In this document: positions 57,060 through 64,000 of the stretch, in pieces
Position numbering within the stretch: position 1 is the first letter of the stretch
How the letters are laid out: each line of letters opens with the position of its first letter
Source: Streptomyces sp. ITFR-16
Lineage (GTDB): Bacteria > Actinomycetota > Actinomycetes > Streptomycetales > Streptomycetaceae
Direction of reading: 5' to 3'
NCBI RefSeq assembly: GCF_031844705.1
Contig: NZ_CP134609.1
Coordinates: forward strand, 3,162,001 to 3,226,000
Length of the DNA: 64,000 bases
The notes under the pieces: generated by a model
Told to the model about the DNA's origin: nothing
Database searches by the model: none
The model's input: the letters and a program-made list of their open reading frames with translations, nothing else
Translations under genes and position numbers: made by a program

Positions 57060-57136
57060 GGTCCCGGGCGCGGCAGCGATGAGTTCGCCGGGCGCGGGGA
57101 GTCTCACACTGAAGGCACCCACCAATGGAGGAACGC

Positions 57137-57781
57137 ATGCCACAACTGCTGAGGGTCCAGAACTTCAACGTGTCGAGCGACGGCATCGGCGCCGGTGAGG
57201 ACCAGACGCTGGAGAGGCCGTTCGGGCATGTCGATCCGGAGCGGCTGTTCTCCTGGGCCGGGGACACGGCGAGCTGGCCGATGCGGACCGAGCCGGGCGG
57301 GAGCCGGGGGCTGGACGACTATCTGACCCGGGACTATCCGCACAACATCGGCGCCGAGATCATGGGCCGCAACAAGTTCAGCCCCTACCGGGGTCCCTGG
57401 GAGAACCTCGACTGGCAGGGCTGGTGGGGCGACGAGCCGCCGTTCCATACGCCGGTGTTCGTCCTGACCCACCACAAGCGCCCCTCGATCACGCTCTCCG
57501 ACACCACCTTCCACTTCGTGTCCGGGGAGCCCGCCGCGATCCTGGAGCAGGCCAAGGAGGCGGCCGGGGGCAAGGACGTCCGGCTCGGCGGCGGGGCCAC
57601 CACCATCAGGGAGTTCCTCGACGCGGACCTCGTCGACACCCTGCACGTGGCGGTCTCGCCGAAGAAGTTCGGGACCGGGGTACGGCTGTGGGAGTCGCCC
57701 GACGAGCTGCTCGACCGCTTCCACCTGGACGTCGTGCCCAGCCCGAGCGGGGTGACACACCACCTGTTCTGGCGGAAGTGA
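57137..57781 (+). CDS. RibD C-terminal / dihydrofolate reductase-like protein
   Basis: 214 aa of the RibD_C / DHFR-like reductase family: NFNVSSDGIGAGEDQTLERPFG, EIMGRNKFSPYRGPW (a conserved GR-K segment) and RLGGGATTIREFLDADLVDTLHVAVSPKKFGTG, which is the NADP-binding part. An in-frame ATG at 57125 is possible, but ATG 57137 has GGAGG 5 nt upstream. It precedes argG by 63 bp. The substrate is unknown. Confidence 0.87.
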   Translation: MPQLLRVQNFNVSSDGIGAGEDQTLERPFGHVDPERLFSWAGDTASWPMRTEPGGSRGLDDYLTRDYPHNIGAEIMGRNKFSPYRGPWENLDWQGWWGDEPPFHTPVFVLTHHKRPSITLSDTTFHFVSGEPAAILEQAKEAAGGKDVRLGGGATTIREFLDADLVDTLHVAVSPKKFGTGVRLWESPDELLDRFHLDVVPSPSGVTHHLFWRK

Positions 57782-57808
57782 GCCCGGGCGGGGAGGGGGG
57801 AACCAGAC

Positions 57809-59289
<1,481 letters not shown>

Positions 59290-59290
<1 letters not shown>

Positions 59291-59353
59291 GGCGTGTCGT
59301 CGAACTGGTGTCGTTGCCCGCAGCCCGGCAGACGCCAGTTCGACGACACGCCC
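59290..59353. repeat. Perfect 19-bp inverted repeat, hairpin or mini-element
   Basis: GGGCGTGTCGTCGAACTGG (59290-59308) pairs perfectly with its inverse (59335-59353) around a 26-nt loop, starting inside the argG stop codon. A separate terminator follows, so this may be a small inverted-repeat element; GGGCGTGTC also starts at 61737 after the MFS gene. Confidence 0.8.
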
Positions 59354-59374
59354 CAGGACCCCGGCGAGAACGCG

Positions 59375-59411
59375 GGCCGGCCCGGCGCATCACGCGCCGG
59401 GCCGGCCTTTT
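59375..59411 (+). terminator. Strong intrinsic terminator after argG
   Basis: GGCCGGCCCGGCGC (59375-59388) pairs perfectly with GCGCCGGGCCGGCC (59394-59407) around ATCAC, followed by TTTT (59408-59411). This is a canonical intrinsic terminator on the plus strand. Confidence 0.93.
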
Positions 59412-59455
59412 CGTTGCCCGCCGGGCCGCTTGTCCGCTTGTCCGCCGCGCCGGCG

Positions 59456-60178
59456 TCAGGCCCCGGCCTGGAGGCGCAGGCCCGCCAGCGTCAGCTCCAG
59501 CGCGGCCAGGAACTGCTCCTTGTCGTCGTGCCCGTCGAACTCGTCGACGATGTCGTGCAGGAACGGGAACTCCTCGGCGTCGAACTCCCGCCACGTACGC
59601 GCGTAGCGGCCTAGGAACTCGACGCGGTCCACAGCGCCGTCGAGCACCTCCTCCGGCGGCTCCTGCCCCATGTCGACGGCGCTGCCGACCACCACGCCCA
59701 CGACCGCCGACACGGCGTGGAACCGCTGCTTCGGGGTGAGGTCGAGCCGGAGCGTCTGGCGCCCCAGCTCCTCGTAGAGCCGCAGCGAGTTGCCCCGGTC
59801 GGCGATGTTGCGCATGAAGTGCCCGCCCAGCCAGGGCCGGTCCACGATCGCGTCGAAGAGCGTGACGGCCATCGTGCGCAGGTCGTCGATCGGGTCGCTG
59901 CTGCGGCTCTGGCCCTCGACGGCGGTGAGCACCCCGCCGAGCACATGGTCGATGGCTCGGTCGAGCAGCTCGTCCTTGCCCGAGACGTACCAGTAGATGC
60001 TGCCGACGCCCGTGCCGAGCCGGGCGGCGAGCGCGCGGAGGGTCAGCGCGGGCGCGCCCGCCTCGTCGAGCAGGGCCACGGCCGCGGTGAGAACGGCCTC
60101 GATGGAGTGCGAAGCGCGCCGGCGCCCCCGGGCGGGGCGGTCGGCGGGTCGTGGTCGCGGGCCTGTCATGTCCTTCAT
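59456..60178 (-). CDS. TetR-family regulator
   Basis: 240-aa regulator: helix-turn-helix at about residues 25-70 (VLTAAVALLDEAGAPALTLRALAARLGTGVGSIYWYVSGKDELLDRAIDHVL), C-terminal ligand domain of the TetR_C type. Divergent from an MFS exporter; the promoter between them holds three spaced GAAC-N3-GTTC repeats that it probably binds. ATG 60178 is used; ATG 60169 is also possible. Confidence 0.9.
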   Translation of the reverse strand: MKDMTGPRPRPADRPARGRRRASHSIEAVLTAAVALLDEAGAPALTLRALAARLGTGVGSIYWYVSGKDELLDRAIDHVLGGVLTAVEGQSRSSDPIDDLRTMAVTLFDAIVDRPWLGGHFMRNIADRGNSLRLYEELGRQTLRLDLTPKQRFHAVSAVVGVVVGSAVDMGQEPPEEVLDGAVDRVEFLGRYARTWREFDAEEFPFLHDIVDEFDGHDDKEQFLAALELTLAGLRLQAGA

Positions 60179-60202
60179 CCAATCACAGCTTGCCTCTTCA
60201 TC

Positions 60203-60249
60203 GAACCATGTTCTATGGTCGAACGACGTTCCATTGTCGAACCTCGTTC
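60203..60249. promoter_or_regulatory. Three phased TetR operator repeats
   Basis: GAAC-N3-GTTC occurs at 60203-60213, 60221-60231 and 60239-60249, with an exact 18-bp period. The last is within TCGAAC-CTC-GTTCGA. They fill most of the 101-bp gap between the divergent TetR and MFS genes, 30-77 bp before the MFS start. Confidence 0.8.
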
Positions 60250-60279
60250 GATGTTCGGCATCCCGAGAGGAGGCCCGCC

Positions 60280-61737
60280 ATGACCACGACCGCCACCGAG
60301 CCCGCCGCATCGCGCACCTATCCGTCGCTGCGCGCGGCATGGATCCCCCTGGCCGCGCTCTGCCTGGCCTTCTTCGTCGAGATGGTCGACAACACACTGC
60401 TCTCCATCGCGCTGCCCACGATCGGCCGCGACCTCGACAGCAGCACGACCTCGCTGCAATGGGTCACCGGCGCGTACTCACTGACGTTCGGCGGCCTGCT
60501 GCTGACAGCCGGATCGATGGCCGACCGGCTGGGGCGCCGCCGTGTGCTGCTGGTCGGCCTGGCCGTGTTCGGCCTGCTGAGCCTGGCCGTCGTCGCGGTC
60601 ACCACCTCGGGCGAGCTCATCACCCTGCGGGCCGGACTCGGCATAGCCGCAGCGGCGATGGCCCCCATCACCAACTCGCTGGTCTTCCGGCTGTTCGACG
60701 ACAAGGCGCTGCGCATGCGCGCGATGACCCTGATGATCGTCGTCGGCATGTCCGGTTTCGTCCTCGGCCCCCTGCTGGGCGGCACCGCCCTGGCCCACGT
60801 CCGGTGGCAGTGGCTCCTGATCGTCAACGCCCCGATCGCCCTGATCGCGGCCATCGGCGTCCGCCTCGGCGTCCCCGCCGACCGGCCGCAGACCCTGACC
60901 CGCGACAAGCTCGACCTGCCGGGCGCCGCACTGAGCGTCGCCACCATCGGCCTCGCCTGCTACGCGCTGACCAGCGGTGTCGAGCACGGCTGGCTCTCCG
61001 CGCCCACCGTCGGATCGCTCCTGGGAGCCGTCGCCGCGGGCCTCGCCTTCGTGTGGCACGAGCGGCGCAGCCCCTCCCCCATGCTGGACCTCCGGCTCTT
61101 CTCCAACGGCACCGTCCGCGGCGCCGCCATCGCCCAGATCGGCACGGCCATCGCGATGGCCGCCGTGATGTTCGGGCTGATCCTGCACTTCCAGTACGCC
61201 TACGGGTGGAGCCCGGTTCGGGCCGGACTGGCGAACCTGCCCCTCATCGTGACCATGATCGTCGCCACCCCCCTGTCCGAATGGCTCGCGAAGAGGTTCG
61301 GCCACCGCATCGCCTGCCTGGTCGGCGCGGCCTGCCTGGCCGGCTCGCTGGCGGGCCTGTCCTGGGGCGTCGGCCACGGGTACGGCGCCATCGCGGCCTG
61401 CATGGTCCTGATGACCGTCGGACTGCGCACCGTCATGACGATCTGCGCCATCGCGCTGGTCGACGCGATGCCGGGCAACCGCACATCGATGGGCACCGCG
61501 CTCAACGACACCGCGCAGGAGGTCGGAAGCAGCGTCGGCACCGCGGTGGTCGGCACCCTGATCGCCGCGCTGGTCACCACCCGGCTGCCCGCGGGCACCT
61601 GGAGCGACGCGCTGGTGGCGTCGTTCTTCCACGGGGAGCGGATCACCTACGCCCTGCTGGCGGTCGTCGTCGGTCTGGTCGCGGCGGGCGGCGCGCTCAC
61701 CCTGACCGACTCCCACGCCACCGAGGAGCACGGCTAG
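60280..61737 (+). CDS. MFS drug exporter, DHA2 type
   Basis: 485-aa EmrB/QacA-type efflux protein: VDNTLLSIALPTIGRDLDSSTTSLQWVTGAYSLTFGGLLLTAGSMADRLGRRRVLL covers helices 1-2 and loop 2-3. The start ATG 60280 follows GAGAGGAGG. It is divergent from a TetR gene with an unusually regular operator array. The substrate is unknown. Confidence 0.93.
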   Translation: MTTTATEPAASRTYPSLRAAWIPLAALCLAFFVEMVDNTLLSIALPTIGRDLDSSTTSLQWVTGAYSLTFGGLLLTAGSMADRLGRRRVLLVGLAVFGLLSLAVVAVTTSGELITLRAGLGIAAAAMAPITNSLVFRLFDDKALRMRAMTLMIVVGMSGFVLGPLLGGTALAHVRWQWLLIVNAPIALIAAIGVRLGVPADRPQTLTRDKLDLPGAALSVATIGLACYALTSGVEHGWLSAPTVGSLLGAVAAGLAFVWHERRSPSPMLDLRLFSNGTVRGAAIAQIGTAIAMAAVMFGLILHFQYAYGWSPVRAGLANLPLIVTMIVATPLSEWLAKRFGHRIACLVGAACLAGSLAGLSWGVGHGYGAIAACMVLMTVGLRTVMTICAIALVDAMPGNRTSMGTALNDTAQEVGSSVGTAVVGTLIAALVTTRLPAGTWSDALVASFFHGERITYALLAVVVGLVAAGGALTLTDSHATEEHG

Positions 61738-61839
61738 GGCGTGTCGGGGGTGGCGGAACCGGCCTTCTCCGTGCGGCCCCAGGCCCCACGTGACCGACCC
61801 CACCCCCCACTCCGTTAAAACTCCCGCAACAATAAACCT

Positions 61840-62835
61840 GTGATCACTTCGCCGACACGGAGCACGAACCGACGCGCCGAGCCCGCCGCTACGCCGTACG
61901 TCGACCTCTCCCGGGCGGAGTGGAGCGCGCTGCGCGACAAGACGCCGCTGCCGCTGACCGCCGACGAGGTGGAGCGGCTGCGCGGGCTCGGGGACGTCAT
62001 CGACCTCGACGAGGTGCGCGATGTCTATCTGCCGCTCTCCCGGCTCCTGAATCTGTACGTGCAGGCCACCTCCGGGCTGCGCGGCGCGCTGAACACGTTC
62101 CTCGGGGACGCGGGCAACGGGCACGGGGCGCAGCGCGGAACCCCGTTCGTCATAGGGGTCGCGGGCAGTGTCGCCGTGGGCAAGTCCACCAGCGCCCGTA
62201 TCCTCCAGGCGCTGCTGGCTCGCTGGCCGGAGCACCCGCGCGTCGAGCTGGTGACCACGGACGGCTTCCTGCTGCCGATGAAGGAGCTCCGTGCGCGCGG
62301 CCTGATGTCGCGCAAGGGCTTCCCGGAGTCGTACGACCGGCGGGCCCTGACCCGTTTCGTCGCCGACATCAAGGCCGGCAAGGACGAGGTGACGGCCCCC
62401 GTCTACTCGCACCTGATCTACGACATCGTGCCGGGCGAGCGGCTCACCGTACGGCGTCCGGACATCCTGATCGTCGAGGGGCTCAACGTGCTCCAGCCGG
62501 CCCTGCCCGGCAAGGACGGCCGCACCCGGGTCGGGCTCGCCGACTACTTCGACTTCAGTGTGTACGTGGACGCGCGGCCCGAGGACATCGAGACCTGGTA
62601 CCTGAACCGCTTCCGCAAGCTGCGGGCCACGGCCTTCCAGGACCCGTCCTCGTACTTCCGCAAGTACACACAGGTCTCCGAGGCGGAGGCGATGGAGTAC
62701 GCCGCCACGATGTGGCGGACCATCAACAAGCCCAATCTGGTGGAGAATGTCGCGCCGACCCGGGGCCGGGCCACGCTGGTGCTGCGCAAGGGCCCCGACC
62801 ACAAGGTCCAGCGGCTGTCCCTGCGCAAGCTCTGA
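61840..62835 (+). CDS. coaA: Type I pantothenate kinase
   Basis: 331-aa enzyme phosphorylating pantothenate, the first step of coenzyme A synthesis. P-loop [12 protein letters not shown] (about residues 106-117); [28 protein letters not shown] is the substrate region. The start GTG 61840 has no purine-rich ribosome site upstream; AACAAT lies 6 bp before it and may be a -10 element, so the mRNA may be leaderless. Confidence 0.95.
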   Translation: MITSPTRSTNRRAEPAATPYVDLSRAEWSALRDKTPLPLTADEVERLRGLGDVIDLDEVRDVYLPLSRLLNLYVQATSGLRGALNTFLGDAGNGHGAQRGTPFVIGVAGSVAVGKSTSARILQALLARWPEHPRVELVTTDGFLLPMKELRARGLMSRKGFPESYDRRALTRFVADIKAGKDEVTAPVYSHLIYDIVPGERLTVRRPDILIVEGLNVLQPALPGKDGRTRVGLADYFDFSVYVDARPEDIETWYLNRFRKLRATAFQDPSSYFRKYTQVSEAEAMEYAATMWRTINKPNLVENVAPTRGRATLVLRKGPDHKVQRLSLRKL

Positions 62836-62862
62836 GCCGCCCGAGCCCCTACGAGGAGCGTT

Positions 62863-63828
62863 GTGCTGCATCTGCGCCTGATCGTGCCCGCCGGCCGTAC
62901 GGACGAGGTGACGGAGCTGCTGGAGCGGACCGTCGGCACCGCCCATCTGGTGGTGCTGCCGGGGGTGGCGCGCGATCCGGTGGGTGACGTGGTCATGTGC
63001 GACGTGGCGCGCGAGGCGGGCGACGAGCTCATCGGGGAGCTGCGGCGGCTCGGCGTCGACACCTACGGGTCGATCGCCGTCGAGGACATGGACCTGACGC
63101 TCTCCGCCAGCGCCGACCGGGCCGAGAAGGCCGCCCCCGGCGAGGGCGCGGACGCGGTGCTGTGGGAGGAGCTGACGGAGGCCACCCACGAGGACTCGAC
63201 GTTCAGCGTCACCTATGTGTCGTTCCTCGCGGTCGCGACGATGCTCGCCGCCTGCGGGGTGATGCTCGACAACGCGATCCTCATCGTGGGCGCGATGGCG
63301 GTGGGCCCGGAGTTCGGGCCGCTGGCCGGGATCTCCACGGCCCTGGTGCAGCGCGCCCCGCGCCTGGTGGGGCGCTCGCTGGTGGCGCTGGTCGGCGGGT
63401 TCGCCGTGGCCATGGTGGTGACGGCCGGGTTCGCCTGGCTGCTCGACGCCCTCGGGCTGTTCGACGAGGCCATGATCGAGGCCGACCGGCCCAACACGGC
63501 GTTCGTCTGGCAGCCGGACTGGATGTCGTTCGTGGTGGCGTTCCTCGCGGGCATCGCCGGGACGCTCTCGCTCACCTCGGCGAAGTCGGGCGCGCTGATC
63601 GGGGTCGCGATCTCGGTGACGACCGTGCCGGCCGCCGCCAACGCGGCGGTGGCCTTCAGCTACAGCGACTACGCGCAGATGTCCGGCTCAGCCAAACAGC
63701 TGACGGCGAACCTCGGCGGGATCGTGCTGGCGGGAACGCTGACCCTGCTGCTCCAGAAGGCGCTGTGGCGCACCGCCCAGCGCCGCCGGCGGGACAGGCA
63801 GGAACCGTCCGTGGCGACGGACGCCTGA
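62863..63828 (+). CDS. DUF389 membrane protein
   Basis: 321-aa protein with a ferredoxin-like N-terminal region (LHLRLIVPAGRTDEVTELLERTVGTAHLVVLPGVAR) and at least five membrane helices from about residue 120 (VSFLAVATMLAACGVMLDNAILIVGAMAVGPEFGPLAGI is typical DUF389). Function is not established. It follows coaA after 27 bp on the same strand. Confidence 0.88.
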   Translation: MLHLRLIVPAGRTDEVTELLERTVGTAHLVVLPGVARDPVGDVVMCDVAREAGDELIGELRRLGVDTYGSIAVEDMDLTLSASADRAEKAAPGEGADAVLWEELTEATHEDSTFSVTYVSFLAVATMLAACGVMLDNAILIVGAMAVGPEFGPLAGISTALVQRAPRLVGRSLVALVGGFAVAMVVTAGFAWLLDALGLFDEAMIEADRPNTAFVWQPDWMSFVVAFLAGIAGTLSLTSAKSGALIGVAISVTTVPAAANAAVAFSYSDYAQMSGSAKQLTANLGGIVLAGTLTLLLQKALWRTAQRRRRDRQEPSVATDA

Positions 63829-63902
63829 CGCGGGCGGTCCGGGCGGCGGGGGCGCGTCCACGTACCCGCACCCGCCGCCCGGACCGGTCCGGTCCGCCCC
63901 GC

Positions 63903-64000
63903 TCAGCCCAGCGCCGACTTCACCACGTCGGCCAGCCGGCCGGCCACCGCGCGGGCCTGCTCGATGTCGGCCGCCTCGACCATGACCCGTACCAGCGGCT
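63903..64000 (-). CDS. glmM: Phosphoglucosamine mutase, C-terminal end (partial)
   Basis: The last 31 residues end in PLVRVMVEAADIEQARAVAGRLADVV then KSALG, matching the GlmM C-terminus with its typical RVMVE segment. GlmM converts GlcN-6-P to GlcN-1-P, the step after GlmS. The start lies beyond the window end. Confidence 0.85.
   Translation of the reverse strand, partial: PLVRVMVEAADIEQARAVAGRLADVVKSALG

Noticed and set aside
60478-63189. 903-aa minus-strand reading frame opposite the MFS exporter and coaA
   Set aside because: Antisense shadow typical of GC-rich DNA; both opposite frames have full family matches.

Overview
The window is high-GC chromosomal DNA of a Streptomyces or close relative. 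The developmental regulators shbA, bldM and whiD sit side by side next to two guaB-type genes. There is a HrcA/CIRCE-controlled groES-groEL1, a WhiJ-like regulator/DUF397/ATPase trio, and an essential block (glmM end, coaA, glmS, acpS, nnr, alr, tsaE, tsaB-rimI-tsaD) in the order I remember for the S. coelicolor core (about SCO4736-SCO4779). No tRNA, rRNA, CRISPR array, prophage or large secondary-metabolite cluster was seen.

Layout. 1-6476: three membrane Ser/Thr kinase-type genes on the minus strand, the middle one a pseudokinase. 6596-10946: a secreted serine hydrolase, glpD and a nucleotide-sugar dehydrogenase that lacks the catalytic cysteine. 11024-12174: two convergent genes of unknown function (one membrane, one secreted). 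12478-17523: guaB3, guaB, shbA, bldM and divergent whiD. 17643-20110: LysR with divergent MOSC, then an SDR gene. 20119-27253: a carbohydrate-uptake island with a secreted beta-helix protein, a DeoR/LacI-type regulator, a CUT1 ABC importer without its own ATPase, and a 2-hydroxyacid dehydrogenase. 27432-31054: groEL1, groES, a small lipoprotein and a polysaccharide deacetylase lipoprotein. 31170-38422: a methyltransferase, small membrane proteins, an ECF42-type sigma locus whose sigma gene is frameshifted by a palindromic insertion, and an MFS/TetR pair with a palindromic operator. 38419-49130: tsaD-rimI-tsaB, a YkuD-like protein without catalytic residues, a likely iron-regulated 51-aa peptide gene, tsaE, a hydrolase, alr, DUF488, nnr, acpS and glmS. 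49373-57781: a second MFS exporter with an AsnC/Lrp regulator, the WhiJ-like trio, a winged-helix/zinc-ribbon protein, a frameshifted LysR gene and three small-molecule enzymes. 57845-64000: argG with an ARG-box-like promoter and probably no leader, a TetR/MFS pair with three evenly spaced operator repeats, coaA, a DUF389 membrane protein and the 3' end of glmM.

How it fits together. Most of the window is core metabolism: purine synthesis, cell-wall precursors (glmM, glmS, alr), coenzyme A and ACP activation, t6A tRNA modification and chaperones. Development is represented by the kinase array, ShbA (which drives hrdB in S. griseus), BldM and WhiD. Accessory modules are interspersed, several of them regulator/exporter pairs with visible operators. 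Three loci show decay or loss of catalytic residues (ECF42 sigma, a LysR, a small lipoprotein), and three proteins look like non-catalytic members of enzyme families (pseudokinase, YkuD-like protein, nucleotide-sugar dehydrogenase).
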